NCBI GenBank assembly: GCA_958295695.1
Contig: OY282363.1
Location: forward strand, 1,555,403-1,619,402
DNA length: 64,000 bases
Direction: 5' to 3'
From: an uncultured Alphaproteobacteria bacterium
Lineage (GTDB): Bacteria > Pseudomonadota > Alphaproteobacteria > SP197
This document shows, piece after piece, positions 17,456-27,680 of this stretch. Below the pieces are notes generated by a model that saw nothing but the letters and a program-made list of their open reading frames with translations, had not been told where the DNA came from and searched no databases. The position numbers and the translations under genes were made by a program. Numbering within the stretch: the first letter of the stretch is position 1; each line of letters begins with the position of its first letter.

Positions 17456-18985
17456 ATGGCGGCGGCACGGCAGAGGCGGGGCGGGCGCGCGGCGCGGCGC
17501 AAGGAGCGCGTCGGCGCGCCGATCGTCCAGAAGCGCTACATCACCCGCCGGATCCCGCTCTACGAGCTGCTCGACGAGGCCGGCCTCGAGCTGATCCACG
17601 ACACCTCGATGCAGATCCTGGAGGAGATCGGCATCGACTTCCGAGACGAGGCCGCCCTGGCCCACTGGAGGGGAGCGGGCGCCGACGTCCGGGGCGAGCG
17701 GGTCCATATCCCGCGCGGCATGATCGAGGAGAAGCTCGCGCTCGTGCCCGAGCGGTACACCCAAGTCGCGCGCAACCCCGAGCGCAGCGTGGCGATCGGC
17801 GGCGACAACACCGTCTTCGCTCCGACCTTCGGCTCACCCTTCGTGCGCGACCTGGAGGGCCGGCGGCGCTACGCCACCCTCGAGGACCTGCGGAACTTCA
17901 TCAAGCTCGCCTACATGACGCCGGAGCTGCATCACGACGGCGGCGTCATCTGCGAACCCGTGGACGTGCCGGCGCCCAAGCGGCATCTCGACATCGTCTA
18001 CAGCCACATGGCGTATTCCGACAAACCGTTCATGGGCGTGCAGTCCGCGCCCGAGCGCGCGCTCGATTCCTGCAGGATGTGCGCGATCCTGTTCGGCGAG
18101 GACTTCATCGCCCGGAACACGGTGATGACCTCGGTCGTGAACTGCAACTCGCCGCTGGTCTGGGACGCCTCGATGCTGGGCGCGCTGCGCCACTACGCCG
18201 AACACAACCAGGCCGTGCTCATCACGCCGTTCATCATGGCGGGCGCCATGGCGCCGGTCGCGACGGCCGGCGCCATAGCCCAGCTCAACGCCGAGGTGAC
18301 CGCCGGGCTGGCCTATTCCCAACTCGTCAGGCCCGGCGCGCCGATGGTCTACGGCAGCTTCCTCGCCACGGTCTCCATGCAGTCGGGCGCGCCGATGATG
18401 GGAACGCCCGAAACGCTCCAGATGATCTACGCCGTGGGCCAGCTCGCGCGGAAGTACAAGGTGCCGCTGCGGTCCGGCGGCATGCTGAACGGCGCCAAGG
18501 TCGCCGACGCCCAGGCCGCCTTCGAATCCATGCAGACCATGACCGCCACGCTGCTCGCGGGGACCCACTTCGTGCTCCATGCGGCGGGCTGGCTCGAGGC
18601 GGGGCTCAGCGCCGGCTACGGCAAGTTCGTCATGGACGCCGAGCAGATCGCCATGCTGCAGAGCTTCTGCGAGCCGCTCGATTTGTCCGAGAACGGACTG
18701 GGCATGGAGGCGATCCGCGAGGTCGGCCCGGGCAGCCACTTCCTCGGCTGCGCCCATACCCAGCGGAACTACCTCGAGGGCTTCTTCATGCCCGACGTGG
18801 CCGACAACAACAGCTTCGAGCAGTGGGAGGCCGAGGGCGCCAAGACCCATGAGCAGCGCGCCGTCGAGAAGGCCCGGCGCCTGCTGGCGCGGTACGAGCC
18901 GCCGCCCCTCGACGAGGCCAAGGACGAGGAGCTCCGGGCCTTCATGGCCGAACGCAAGGCCGTCCTGCCCGACATCGCGAGCTGA
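17456..18985 (+). CDS. MttB-family quaternary-amine methyltransferase (subfamily a)
   Basis: 509-residue corrinoid-dependent methyltransferase of the trimethylamine methyltransferase (MttB/COG5598) family. It is colinear with known non-pyrrolysine members such as MtgB (glycine betaine), with no in-frame amber codon. Landmarks are the Arg-rich N-terminus, ARNPERSVAIGG, AYSDKPFMG, MQSGAPMMGTPE and REVGPGSHFLGCAHT. It would transfer a methyl from a quaternary amine to the corrinoid protein encoded divergently. Start ATG 17456 has GGGAG upstream; an extension to 17387 is rejected. Closest relative in the window is the gene at 31841. Confidence 0.88.
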   Translation: MAAARQRRGGRAARRKERVGAPIVQKRYITRRIPLYELLDEAGLELIHDTSMQILEEIGIDFRDEAALAHWRGAGADVRGERVHIPRGMIEEKLALVPERYTQVARNPERSVAIGGDNTVFAPTFGSPFVRDLEGRRRYATLEDLRNFIKLAYMTPELHHDGGVICEPVDVPAPKRHLDIVYSHMAYSDKPFMGVQSAPERALDSCRMCAILFGEDFIARNTVMTSVVNCNSPLVWDASMLGALRHYAEHNQAVLITPFIMAGAMAPVATAGAIAQLNAEVTAGLAYSQLVRPGAPMVYGSFLATVSMQSGAPMMGTPETLQMIYAVGQLARKYKVPLRSGGMLNGAKVADAQAAFESMQTMTATLLAGTHFVLHAAGWLEAGLSAGYGKFVMDAEQIAMLQSFCEPLDLSENGLGMEAIREVGPGSHFLGCAHTQRNYLEGFFMPDVADNNSFEQWEAEGAKTHEQRAVEKARRLLARYEPPPLDEAKDEELRAFMAERKAVLPDIAS

Positions 18986-18995
18986 GGAGGGGGCC

Positions 18996-19934
18996 GTGCC
19001 CTTCGCCACGGACACGACCGCGGACGTCGACCGCCCGGATCCCCCGCGCCCGGAGAACTACGCGCGCGGCCTTGTCCTGGTCGCGGCGGCGGGCATGTTC
19101 TGGAGCCTGGGCGGGCTCTTCTTCCGCATGATCGAGGCGGCCGAGGTCTGGCAGATCGTCGCCTGGCGCACCTTCTTTCTGGCGGCCTCCATGGCGGTCC
19201 TGCTCGGCTGGCGCTACGGTGCCGAAACGGTCTCGACCTTCCGCAAGATGGGTTTGTGGGGGCTGGTCGCGGCCGTCGCGATGGCGGCGGCCAACACGCT
19301 CTTCATGTGGTCGCTGGAGCACACCTACGTCGCCAACACGGTGCTGATGCTGGCCGCCGCGCCCGTGCTGTCCGCGGTCCTCGGCCGGATCCTGCTCCGG
19401 GAATCGATCCGCCCGGCCACGGCGGTCGCCATGGCCGGCGTCGCCGTCGGCGTCGCGGTCATGGTGTCCGGCGGCCTCGGCACCGACCGCTGGATCGGCG
19501 ACGTCCTGGCCGTCGTTATGGTCATCGCCTTCGCCGTCATCGTGGTCGCCGTGCGCGCGGGCCGGGACGTGGAGATGCTGCCCTGCATCGTCCTGGGCGG
19601 CTCCATCGCCTGCGTCTTCGCCACCGCCATGGCGCTCGTCGAGGGCCACGGCCTCGGCGTCGCCGGCGACGACCTCTTCTGGTGCGCCATGATGGGCGCG
19701 GTCCAGATGACCTGCGGGATGGCGCTCTTCGTCGCGGGCGCCAAGCACGTGCCCGCGGGCGAGCTCGCGCTGCTCTCGCTCACCGAGGTGATCTTCGGCC
19801 CCGTCTGGGTCTGGGCCCTGCTCGACGAGATTCCCGTCGAGGCGACCTTCTGGGGCGGCGGCATCGTCTTCGCCGCCATCGCGTTCAACGCCGTCACCGG
19901 CATACGCCGGAAACACCCGCCGCCGCGGGTCTGA
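18996..19934 (+). CDS. DMT/EamA-family transporter
   Basis: 312-residue inner-membrane protein with about ten hydrophobic segments in two EamA repeats, as in drug/metabolite exporters. The GTG start at 18996 follows GAGGAGGGGG and lies 10 bases after the MttB-family stop, so it is probably co-transcribed. Repeat 1 spans about residues 25-155 and repeat 2 about 165-305. A role in exporting or importing a methylamine-related metabolite is only suggested by position. Confidence 0.82.
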   Translation: MPFATDTTADVDRPDPPRPENYARGLVLVAAAGMFWSLGGLFFRMIEAAEVWQIVAWRTFFLAASMAVLLGWRYGAETVSTFRKMGLWGLVAAVAMAAANTLFMWSLEHTYVANTVLMLAAAPVLSAVLGRILLRESIRPATAVAMAGVAVGVAVMVSGGLGTDRWIGDVLAVVMVIAFAVIVVAVRAGRDVEMLPCIVLGGSIACVFATAMALVEGHGLGVAGDDLFWCAMMGAVQMTCGMALFVAGAKHVPAGELALLSLTEVIFGPVWVWALLDEIPVEATFWGGGIVFAAIAFNAVTGIRRKHPPPRV

Positions 19935-19980
19935 ACGTCCGGGCCCGCGGGGCGTTGCCGCGAGCGGCGAGCAAGCCATG

Positions 19981-20005
19981 GCGTTTCCGTCTTCGACGGA
20001 AGCGC
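19981..20005 (+). other. strong intergenic hairpin
   Basis: GCGTTTCCGTC and GACGGAAGCGC form an 11-bp stem (one G-T pair) with a TTC loop between the DMT and BASS transporter genes. It is followed by TATAG rather than a T-tract, so an intrinsic terminator is not certain; an RNA-stabilising or attenuating stem is equally possible. Confidence 0.45.
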
Positions 20006-20055
20006 TATAGTCCGACGCGGCGTCGCGTCCGCGCAGTCCGCTTTCGGAGGAAGTC

Positions 20056-20910
20056 ATGGGATTCGTCACCGACGTCGTCCTGCCGCTCGCGCTCGCTTTC
20101 ATCATGTTCGCGCTCGGGCTCGGCCTCACCATCGACGATTTCGCTCGCGTGGCGCGGCGTCCGCGCGATTTCGCCGTGGGCGCCGCGTCCCAGATCGTCC
20201 TGCTGCCGGCGGTCGCCTTCGTTCTCGCCAGCGTTTGGCCGATGGCGCCGGAGCTCGCCCTCGGCCTGATGATCATCGCCGCGGCTCCGGGCGGCGTGAC
20301 CTCCAACATCCTGACGGCGTTCGCGCGCGGCGATGTCGCGTTGTCGATCTCCCTGACTGCGGCGATCAGCCTGGTGAGCGTGATCACCATTCCGCTCGTC
20401 GTCGTGTTCGCCCATGGCCGGTTCGTCGGGGAGCCGGTCGGGCGGGACGTCTCCGTGGCCGGCGCGGCGGTCGGCGTCTTCCTGATCGTCGCCGTCCCGG
20501 TCCTGATCGGCCTTCTGGTCCGCCGCTTCGCCCAGAGCTTCGCGCTCCGGGTCGAACCCGCGGCCCGCGCCGTGTCCGCGGCGCTCTTCGTCCTCGTGCT
20601 CGCCGGCGCGATCTATCAGGAGCGCGACAACATCGTCGCGTACTTCGCCCAAGCCGGGCTGGTCACCCTCGTCCTGAACGTGTCGATGATGGCGATCGCC
20701 TACGTCCTGGCCAGGACGTTCGCCACCGGCCCGCGCCAGCGGACCGCGATCGCGATCGAATGCGGGCTGCAGAACGGGACGCTCGCCATCGCGGTCGCCG
20801 TGCTCTTGTTTGGCGGCGGCCTCGCGATCGTGCCCGCGGCGACCTACAGCCTGATCATGTTCGCCACCGCGCTGGTCTACATCGTGGTGCTGCGGCGCGG
20901 GACGGCGTAG
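20056..20910 (+). CDS. BASS-family (bile acid:sodium symporter-like) transporter
   Basis: 284-residue membrane protein with about nine to ten transmembrane segments and the BASS-family APGGVTSNILTAFARGD motif (about residues 76-93) plus ECGLQNGTLAIAVA near the C-terminus. These proteins usually import organic anions with sodium. The start ATG has GGAGGAAG just upstream. Substrate unknown. Confidence 0.85.
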   Translation: MGFVTDVVLPLALAFIMFALGLGLTIDDFARVARRPRDFAVGAASQIVLLPAVAFVLASVWPMAPELALGLMIIAAAPGGVTSNILTAFARGDVALSISLTAAISLVSVITIPLVVVFAHGRFVGEPVGRDVSVAGAAVGVFLIVAVPVLIGLLVRRFAQSFALRVEPAARAVSAALFVLVLAGAIYQERDNIVAYFAQAGLVTLVLNVSMMAIAYVLARTFATGPRQRTAIAIECGLQNGTLAIAVAVLLFGGGLAIVPAATYSLIMFATALVYIVVLRRGTA

Positions 20911-20993
20911 AGCGGACCGAGGACGACGCCCGGGCTTGCCTCGGGTCCGCCGGGTCCGCGATGCTGGCGCCGGGCCTGGAAGCGGAGGTCGCC

Positions 20994-21341
20994 ATGGTCA
21001 AGGCCGTCGGCGAATACATGAGAGGGGCGAGCGAGATCCCGCATCACCGCACGCTGGTCTTCGTCGGCGCCCAGACGCCCGACGACGCGACGGCGGACGC
21101 CGAAGGCCAGTGCCGATCGGTCTGGGCCAAGGTCGAAGCCGCGCTGTCGGAGAAAAATCTCGGCCTGCGTCACATCGTCGCCATCGAGACCGACATCGCC
21201 GACCGCGCGCGTCTGGCCGCCGCCCTGGCCGAGCAGAAGCGCCATGTGCGCCACCACGTCGCCCAGACGACGCGCGTCGTCGGGCTCGCCGATCCGGACT
21301 GGCTGGTCCAGGTCTCCGTCGTCGCGGCGGTGACCCGTTAG
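20994..21341 (+). CDS. RidA/YjgF-family protein
   Basis: 115-residue RidA-like protein: QCRSVWAKVEAALSEKNLGLRHIVAIETDI followed by LADPDWLVQVSVVAAV matches the core of the YjgF/YER057c/UK114 trimer fold. RidA proteins hydrolyse reactive enamine/imine intermediates released by PLP enzymes; some relatives act in specific catabolic pathways. The key catalytic Arg of true RidA is not obvious here, so enamine deaminase activity is uncertain. ATG 20994 was chosen for the GGAGG 6 bases upstream; an earlier in-frame ATG lacks a good site. Confidence 0.7.
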   Translation: MVKAVGEYMRGASEIPHHRTLVFVGAQTPDDATADAEGQCRSVWAKVEAALSEKNLGLRHIVAIETDIADRARLAAALAEQKRHVRHHVAQTTRVVGLADPDWLVQVSVVAAVTR

Positions 21342-21384
21342 AGCGGGTCGGCGGCCGTCGGCGCGGACCGGGCCGGAACGCCGG

Positions 21385-22047
21385 TCACGGCGCCGGGAAG
21401 CCCGGATAGAGCGCGCCGTGGCCGCCGTCGAAATTCCCCATGCCCGGCCGGGTGAGGCATTCCTCCCGCGGGCTCGCGCCGTCGTCGATGTAGATCGCCT
21501 TCGACGGCTCGCCCTCGTACCAGCGGATGTTGAAGGCCGCGAGCCAGGGGAAGAAGATCGCCTCGGCGTAGTCGGGAAGGTTGTCGCGGATCCACCACGC
21601 CAAGGGGCGCGGATCGCCGGTCTTCTCGTAGCGTGGCAGGAACCAGGGGATCACGAGCGAGACCGTACCGCCGCAATGGCCCCCGTCGTCGCGCCGGTCC
21701 CAGATGTGGCGCGAGGCGCTGTAGACGTTGTCCGAGCAGTAGTAGGCGCCGTCGGTGACGCCCCGGGCCGCGAGCTCGTTGTGCCGGTCGTGGCAGAACC
21801 GGTTGAGCGTGGGCGAACGGTAGGCGCTGCGGATCGTCACGTGGCCGAAAGCCGATCTCAGCGGTTCGAGCAGCCGCCGCGCGATCTGCCTGCCGACATG
21901 AACCGCGAGGTCGGGGTCCTCCGGGATGTTCCGCATGCCGTGGAAGTTCGCCACCTCGCTGTAGAGCATCTCCCGCATGAAGAAGTGCTCGGAAAGCCGC
22001 GTGCGGCCGAATTCCGTGAGATCCGCGACCGACCGGATGGCGCTCAT
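21385..22047 (-). CDS. peptidase M15-like protein
   Basis: 220-residue soluble protein related to M15-type D-Ala-D-Ala peptidases: VTIRSAYRSPTLNRFCH resembles the SxYRs-type start of the fold and a His-containing HIWDRRDDGGHCGG stretch lies downstream. A signal peptide is absent. Some zinc ligands are not obvious, so it may be a non-catalytic relative. GGGAGG lies upstream of the ATG at 22047. It is divergent from the ABC transporter operon and convergent with the RidA-like gene. Confidence 0.55.
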   Translation of the reverse strand: MSAIRSVADLTEFGRTRLSEHFFMREMLYSEVANFHGMRNIPEDPDLAVHVGRQIARRLLEPLRSAFGHVTIRSAYRSPTLNRFCHDRHNELAARGVTDGAYYCSDNVYSASRHIWDRRDDGGHCGGTVSLVIPWFLPRYEKTGDPRPLAWWIRDNLPDYAEAIFFPWLAAFNIRWYEGEPSKAIYIDDGASPREECLTRPGMGNFDGGHGALYPGFPAP

Positions 22048-22260
22048 CGCCGAGCCTCCCTGGGCGAACGGGCGCAGCATATCACCCGGCGTTCCGGCGA
22101 CGACAACCGGCCGTCCGGCGGGAACGGAACATTTTGTTGCCATTACGGCATGGACTCGACCTCGGCCCTTGGCCCAAGGTGACGGCGGGAGAGACCGAGC
22201 GACAGAGCCGCGCAAGCGGCCGGGCGACGGGACACACAGGGCGGGCGGAGAGACGGGGGC
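22048..22260. promoter_or_regulatory. divergent upstream region of ABC transporter operon
   Basis: About 210 bases between divergent genes, with a short AT-rich stretch (ATTTTGTTGCCATTA near 22129) that could hold promoter elements for the permease operon. No operator palindrome recognised. Confidence 0.3.
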
Positions 22261-23274
22261 ATGGTCGTCTTTATCCTCAAGCGTCTGGCGATGATGGCCG
22301 TGACGATGTTCGTCGCGTCGTTCATCGTCTTCGCGCTGATGGAGTTCACGCCGGGGAACGTGGCGAGCAAGACGCTCGGCCCCTACGCGACCAAGGAACA
22401 GAAGGACATTCTCTTCGAGAAGCTGCAACTCGACGATCCGCTGATCACGCGCTACGTCCGCTGGGTCGGGGTGCTCACCGGCGTGACGAAGGACCCGCTG
22501 CAGGATCCCGAACTGGGCCTCGGCTTCGAGGATCCGCGCGGCGACCGGTATTTCGGCAATTTCGGCTGGTCGCTGAAGTACCGAGGTCCCGTGAACGACA
22601 CGCTCTGGCGCAGGCTCGAGAACACGTTGATCCTCGCCGGCATCGCGTTCGCCATCATCGTTCCCCTGTCCCTGGTCTTCGGCGTCCTTTCGGGCATGCG
22701 GGAAGGCAGCATGCTCGACCGGGGCCTGTCCTACACGAGCATCACCCTGACCTCGATCCCCGAGTTCGCGTCGGCCGTGTTCCTGACGGCGGTCTTCGTC
22801 CTCCTGCTGGGCTGGCTGCCGGGAACGGCCAACATGCAGAACTTCGAGGAGTGGTCGTGGGCCTCGCAGATGGTCCTGCCCGTCGCGGTGCTGGTGCTCT
22901 ACGACTTCGGCTATGTCGCCAGGATGGTGCGGGGGTCGATGGTCGAGGTCATGACCCGGCCCTACATCCGGACCGCGATCCTCAAGGGCATTCCCTACCG
23001 GCAGGTGATCCTGAAACACGCGCTGCGCAACGCCCTGATCGCGCCGTTCACGGTCATCCTGCTCCAGATCCCCTTCCTCATCACGGGCGTCGTCGTGACC
23101 GAGATCGCTTTCGGCTACCCCGGTTTCGGCAAGATGCTGCTCGAATCGGCGTTGTTCGGCGACATCACGACCGTGGAAGCGGCGACGCTGATCGCCGTCT
23201 TCATCGCGGTGTCGACCCAGCTCATCGGCGATGTCGGGTACATGTACATCAACCCGCGCATCCGGTTCACCTGA
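22261..23274 (+). CDS. peptide/nickel-type ABC transporter permease (DppB-like)
   Basis: 337-residue inner-membrane permease of the peptide/opine/nickel family. It has an N-terminal membrane anchor, a periplasmic loop of about 90 residues and five further membrane segments; the cytoplasmic EAA-type loop reads YIRTAILKGIPYRQVILKHALRNALI. It pairs with the DppC-like protein encoded 11 bases downstream. No substrate-binding protein is encoded next to it, which is unusual for this family. Confidence 0.9.
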   Translation: MVVFILKRLAMMAVTMFVASFIVFALMEFTPGNVASKTLGPYATKEQKDILFEKLQLDDPLITRYVRWVGVLTGVTKDPLQDPELGLGFEDPRGDRYFGNFGWSLKYRGPVNDTLWRRLENTLILAGIAFAIIVPLSLVFGVLSGMREGSMLDRGLSYTSITLTSIPEFASAVFLTAVFVLLLGWLPGTANMQNFEEWSWASQMVLPVAVLVLYDFGYVARMVRGSMVEVMTRPYIRTAILKGIPYRQVILKHALRNALIAPFTVILLQIPFLITGVVVTEIAFGYPGFGKMLLESALFGDITTVEAATLIAVFIAVSTQLIGDVGYMYINPRIRFT

Positions 23275-23285
23275 GGGGGGCCGGT

Positions 23286-24206
23286 ATGACCGACGAAGCA
23301 CGGGAATCGGCCACCCGGATCGACGCCGACGCGCCCAAGAGCGCCGAACAGCCGGATCGGGCCGGCTTCGCCAAGCTCCTCTACAACCTGGGCCTTCTGA
23401 GAGAGTCCTGGGCCGCCCTGATCGGCGTAGCGATCGTCGGCTTCTGGGTGCTCGTCGCCATCTTCGCCGACGCCGTAACCGTGTTCGGTCCGCTTGAGCA
23501 GGACCAATTCGCTTTCTTCAAGCAACCGTTTCAGGGCGAGCACTGGCTGGGAACCGACCAGCTCGGCCGCGACCTCTGGTCGAGGCTGGCCTACGGCGCG
23601 CGCAACACGCTGATCGTCGCGCCGACGGCCATGGTCTGCGCCTACTTCCTGGGCATCTCGATGGGCATGCTGGCAGGCTACTACGGCGGTTGGATCGATC
23701 AACTTATCAGCCGCATCAGCGACATCATCCTCAGTTTCCCGCTGATCATTCTCTTCATCATCATCATCTCGGTGTTCGGCGCGTCGGCCCTCAACATCAT
23801 CGTCGCGGTGACGCTGGCGGCCTCTCCGGGAATAGGCCGGATCGTCCGGGGCCTGACGCTCGACCTGCGCAACCTGGAGTACGTCTCGGCGGCGCAGATC
23901 CGCGGCGAGAGGAGCCTCTACATCATGGCGGTCGAGCTCCTGCCCAACGCGCGGGGTCCGCTGATCGTCGATGCCTGCCTGCGCATGGGCTACACCGTGA
24001 TCACCATCGGCATCCTCGGGTTCCTCGGCCTCGGCCTGCCGCCGCCCGAGCCGGACTGGGGCGGCATGGTCGCCGAGGCGCGGGTCGGCGTGACCGTGCC
24101 GAACTTGGCTTATCTGGCGATCGTCCCGTCGATCGCGGTGTCCAGCCTCGTGATCGGCTTCAACCTGCTGGCCGACGGCCTGCGCGAAATCTCGACGAGG
24201 GACTGA
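23286..24206 (+). CDS. peptide-type ABC transporter permease (DppC-like)
   Basis: 306-residue partner permease with the DppC hallmark GEHWLGTDQLGRDLWSRL after the first membrane helix, then five helices and the EAA loop ending in LLPNARGPLIV. The hydrophobic run IILSFPLIILFIIIISVFG is typical. It starts 11 bases after the first permease and ends 4 bases before the ATPase gene, forming one operon. Confidence 0.9.
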   Translation: MTDEARESATRIDADAPKSAEQPDRAGFAKLLYNLGLLRESWAALIGVAIVGFWVLVAIFADAVTVFGPLEQDQFAFFKQPFQGEHWLGTDQLGRDLWSRLAYGARNTLIVAPTAMVCAYFLGISMGMLAGYYGGWIDQLISRISDIILSFPLIILFIIIISVFGASALNIIVAVTLAASPGIGRIVRGLTLDLRNLEYVSAAQIRGERSLYIMAVELLPNARGPLIVDACLRMGYTVITIGILGFLGLGLPPPEPDWGGMVAEARVGVTVPNLAYLAIVPSIAVSSLVIGFNLLADGLREISTRD

Positions 24207-24210
24207 CGCG

Positions 24211-26295
24211 ATGACCGACCGGGCGAACGACGACATCGTCCTCGAGATCGAGAATATCGGTATCTCGTATTTCACCCGCATCGGCGAGATCCCGGCGGTG
24301 CCGGACTTCTCGCTCAGGCTGAAACGGGGCGAGAGCTACGGGCTGGTGGGCGAATCCGGCTGCGGCAAGACCACCGTCGCCATGGCGATCATGAACTACC
24401 TGGGGCGCAACGGCGGCGTCGTGAAGGGCTCGATCAGGTTCGAGGGCCGCGACATGGCGGCCATGTCGGGCGAGGAGCTGCGCGACATCCGCGGCTCCAA
24501 GATCGCCATGGTCTATCAGGAGCCGATGAGCGCGCTGAATCCCAGCCTCACCGTCGGCACGCAGCTCAAGGAGGTGCTCGTCGTCCACGAGAGCGTCTCC
24601 GACCGGGAGGCGCGCGACCGCTGCGTCCGGATGCTGCGGGACGTGAACATGCCCGATCCCGACAAGGTCATGGGGCGCTACCCGCACCAGATCTCGGGCG
24701 GCCAGCAGCAGCGCGTCGTGATCGCCATGGCGATGCTCTCGAACCCGTCCCTGCTCCTGCTCGACGAGCCCACCACCGCGCTCGACGTGACGGTGGAGGC
24801 GACCGTGATCGACCTGATCGCCCGGCTCCGCGAGAAGTTCGACACGACCCTGCTCTACATCAGCCACAACCTGGGGCTGATCGTGAAGGTCTGCGACCGG
24901 GTGGGCGTGATGTACTCGGGTTCGATGGTGGAAGAGGGCACGATCGAGGAGCTTTTCAAGAAGACGCGCCACCCTTACACCTTCGGCCTGTTCGACTGCA
25001 TCCCGACCTTGGGCGCGGACAAGCGCGGCCGCACCCTGGAGCCGATCCCCGGCCAGGTCTCCCTGCCGCACGAGCGCCCGCCCGGCTGCGCCTTCGGGCC
25101 GCGCTGCAAGTACTTCAAGCCCGGCGTGTGCGACCGGGGCGAGATCCCGATCGAGCATCTGGACGGCAGCGCGACCCATCGCGCCCGCTGCCTGCGCGTC
25201 GACGAGATCGAGCATGTGGCGTCGTCGGCCGGAAGCGAGGTCGACGCCTCCGACGGCGAGGTGGTGCTCGACATCAACCGGATGAGCAAGTTCTACGAGG
25301 TGAGCGACATCTCGCTCGCCGCGATCCTGAAGGGCGAGAGCACGCTCTATGTGAAGGCCAACGAGCATCTCAACTTCAAGGCCCAGCGAGGCCGCACGGT
25401 GGCGATCGTGGGCGAGTCGGGCTGCGGCAAGTCGACCTTCGCCAAGGTGCTCACGGGCCTTGAGACCGCCACCGAGGGCGAGATCGTGTTCGAGGGCGAG
25501 AACATCGGCGCGATCTCCGTCGAAAAGCGGGACCGGAAGCTGATCCGCGCGCTCCAGATGGTCTTCCAGAACCCGGACGGCACGCTCAACCCGAGCCATT
25601 CGGTCGGCCATTGCATCGGCCGGGTCGTCAGGAAGTTCGGCATCGAGAGCGATCCGAAAAAGGTGCGCGAGCGGGTGGGCGAGATGCTCGACATCGTGCG
25701 CCTGCCCAAGGAGTTCGCCACGCGCAAGCCGCGCCAGCTCTCGGGCGGCCAGAAGCAGCGCATCGCCGTCGCCCGCGCGTTCGCCGGCAATCCCAGCATG
25801 GTGATCGCCGACGAGCCGGTCTCCGCGCTCGACGTGTCGGTGCAGGCCGCCGTGATCAACCTGCTCAACGACGTGCAGAAACAGTACAACACGACCCTGC
25901 TCTTCATCAGCCACGACCTCTCGGTCGTGCGCTTCATCTCCGACGAGATCGTCGTGATGTATCTCGGCCAGATCATGGAGTCGGGCGCGGCCGACACGAT
26001 CTTCGAGCCGCCCTACCACCCCTACACCGAGGCGTTGCTCTCGGCCGTGCCGATCCCCGACCCGGACATCGAGCAGAAGCGCATCCGGCTCGAGGGCGAG
26101 ATGCCGTCGGTGCTCGACCCGCCCAAGGGTTGCCGCTTCTCGACCCGTTGTCCGCGCCACCTGGGCGAGATCTGCGACGAGCGGGAACCGCCCAACCAGG
26201 ACGCCGGCGGCGGACACGTCATCAAGTGCCACATTCCGCTGCGCGAACTGGCCCAAGTGGAGCCCATTTTCCACCAGAAGGACGCGGCGGCGTAG
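24211..26295 (+). CDS. fused dual ABC ATPase (DppD-DppF type)
   Basis: 694-residue protein carrying two complete ABC ATPase domains that energise the two permeases. Domain 1: Walker [10 protein letters not shown] (47-55), signature ISGGQQQR (about 160). Domain 2: Walker [10 protein letters not shown] (about 401), signature LSGGQKQR (about 510). Each half ends with the oligopeptide-transporter C-terminal Cys-rich segment ([20 protein letters not shown]), which in relatives can bind an Fe-S cluster. The fusion of D and F subunits is common in Alphaproteobacteria. The sarcosine oxidase operon follows after 121 bases. Confidence 0.92.
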   Translation: MTDRANDDIVLEIENIGISYFTRIGEIPAVPDFSLRLKRGESYGLVGESGCGKTTVAMAIMNYLGRNGGVVKGSIRFEGRDMAAMSGEELRDIRGSKIAMVYQEPMSALNPSLTVGTQLKEVLVVHESVSDREARDRCVRMLRDVNMPDPDKVMGRYPHQISGGQQQRVVIAMAMLSNPSLLLLDEPTTALDVTVEATVIDLIARLREKFDTTLLYISHNLGLIVKVCDRVGVMYSGSMVEEGTIEELFKKTRHPYTFGLFDCIPTLGADKRGRTLEPIPGQVSLPHERPPGCAFGPRCKYFKPGVCDRGEIPIEHLDGSATHRARCLRVDEIEHVASSAGSEVDASDGEVVLDINRMSKFYEVSDISLAAILKGESTLYVKANEHLNFKAQRGRTVAIVGESGCGKSTFAKVLTGLETATEGEIVFEGENIGAISVEKRDRKLIRALQMVFQNPDGTLNPSHSVGHCIGRVVRKFGIESDPKKVRERVGEMLDIVRLPKEFATRKPRQLSGGQKQRIAVARAFAGNPSMVIADEPVSALDVSVQAAVINLLNDVQKQYNTTLLFISHDLSVVRFISDEIVVMYLGQIMESGAADTIFEPPYHPYTEALLSAVPIPDPDIEQKRIRLEGEMPSVLDPPKGCRFSTRCPRHLGEICDEREPPNQDAGGGHVIKCHIPLRELAQVEPIFHQKDAAA

Positions 26296-26357
26296 GCGTC
26301 GCGTTCCGAGGCGCCGCGCAGCGGCCGTCCCGGTCGCTCCGGCCGCCGGCTTGCGCC

Positions 26358-26383
26358 GCCCTTTCGGCTGTGGTCGAAAGGGC
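26358..26383 (+). other. perfect hairpin between ABC operon and soxB
   Basis: GCCCTTTCG (26358-26366) pairs perfectly with CGAAAGGGC (26375-26383) across an 8-base loop. It ends about 33 bases before the soxB start and has no T-tract. It may limit read-through from the transporter genes or stabilise the soxB message. Confidence 0.45.
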
Positions 26384-26416
26384 GCGTTCGCGTGAGGCGT
26401 CGCCCCGGTCCGATCC

Positions 26417-27664
26417 ATGAAATATTCGATCTTCAGCCTGCTGCGGCAGGCGCGCGACCATCACCGGAACTGGCCCCAGGCCTGGCGCAGTCCCGAGCCG
26501 AAACCCTCTTACGACGTCGTCATCATCGGCGGCGGCGGCCATGGCCTCGCGACGGCCTACTACCTGGCGAAGGAACACGGGATCGCCAACGTCGCCGTCC
26601 TGGAGAAGGGGTGGCTGGGCGGCGGCAACACGGGCCGCAACACCACGATCGTGCGCTCGAACTACCTCTGGGACGAAAGCGCGCACCTCTACGAGAAGTC
26701 GCTGCAACTCTTCGAGGGACTCTCGGCGGACCTCAACTTCAACGTGATGTTCAGCGCGCGGGGCGTGATCAACCTGGCGCACAACGAGCACGACCTGAAG
26801 GAACTGGCCCGACGCGGCCACGCCTGCCGCCTGAACGGCATCGACTACGAGCTGGTGACGCCCCGGCAGATCAAGAAGATCGCCCCGATCGTCAACATCT
26901 CCAGGAACAGTCGCTACCCCGTCCTGGGCGGGGCCATGCAGCGCCGCGCGGGCAACGCGCGCCACGACGCGGTGGCCTGGGGCTTCGCGCGGCGCGCCGA
27001 CGACCGCGGCGTCGACATCATCCAGAACTGCGAGGTCACCGGGATCGACGTCGCCGACGGCCGCGTGACCGGCGTGCGGACCACGAAGGGGCCGATCAAG
27101 GCCCGGAAGATCGGCGCGGCGCCCGCCGGCCACGCCTCGGTCGTGGGCCAGATGGCGGGGCTGCGCATGCCGGTCGAAAGCCACTGCCTGCAGGCCATGG
27201 TGTCCGAACCGATCAAGCCCGTGCTCGACACCGTCATCATGTCGAACACGGTCCATGTCTACATCGGCCAGTCCGACAAGGGCGAACTGGTGCTGGGCGC
27301 GGGCATCGACGGCTTCAACAGCTACAGCCAGAGGGGCGGCATCGACGTCATCGAGCATCAGCTCGAGGGGCTTTGCGAGCTCTACCCGATCGTCCGGCGC
27401 CTGCGTGTGATGCGCACCTGGGGCGGTATCGTCGACATCTGCCCCGACGCGAGCCCGATCGTCTCGAAGACGCCGGTCGAGGGTTTCTACATGAACTGCG
27501 GCTGGGGCACCGGCGGGTTCAAGGCGACGCCGGGCTCCGGCTGGGTCTTCGCCCACACCATCGCGCAGGACCGGCCGCACAAGCTGAACGAGGCCTTCGA
27601 CCTGAAACGCTTCGAGACCGGTTCCCTGATCGACGAGCACGGCGCCGCGGCCGTGGCGCACTGA
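26417..27664 (+). CDS. soxB: sarcosine oxidase beta subunit
   Basis: 415-residue beta subunit of heterotetrameric sarcosine oxidase, which oxidatively demethylates sarcosine to glycine and feeds the methyl group to H4folate. FAD-binding GGGGHG lies at 38-43. ARHDAVAWG carries His183, equivalent to the histidine that covalently binds FMN in characterised SoxB. Length matches the family. First of the soxBDAG genes, in the classical order. Confidence 0.95.
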   Translation: MKYSIFSLLRQARDHHRNWPQAWRSPEPKPSYDVVIIGGGGHGLATAYYLAKEHGIANVAVLEKGWLGGGNTGRNTTIVRSNYLWDESAHLYEKSLQLFEGLSADLNFNVMFSARGVINLAHNEHDLKELARRGHACRLNGIDYELVTPRQIKKIAPIVNISRNSRYPVLGGAMQRRAGNARHDAVAWGFARRADDRGVDIIQNCEVTGIDVADGRVTGVRTTKGPIKARKIGAAPAGHASVVGQMAGLRMPVESHCLQAMVSEPIKPVLDTVIMSNTVHVYIGQSDKGELVLGAGIDGFNSYSQRGGIDVIEHQLEGLCELYPIVRRLRVMRTWGGIVDICPDASPIVSKTPVEGFYMNCGWGTGGFKATPGSGWVFAHTIAQDRPHKLNEAFDLKRFETGSLIDEHGAAAVAH

Positions 27665-27680
27665 CGAGGGGGAGCGGACC

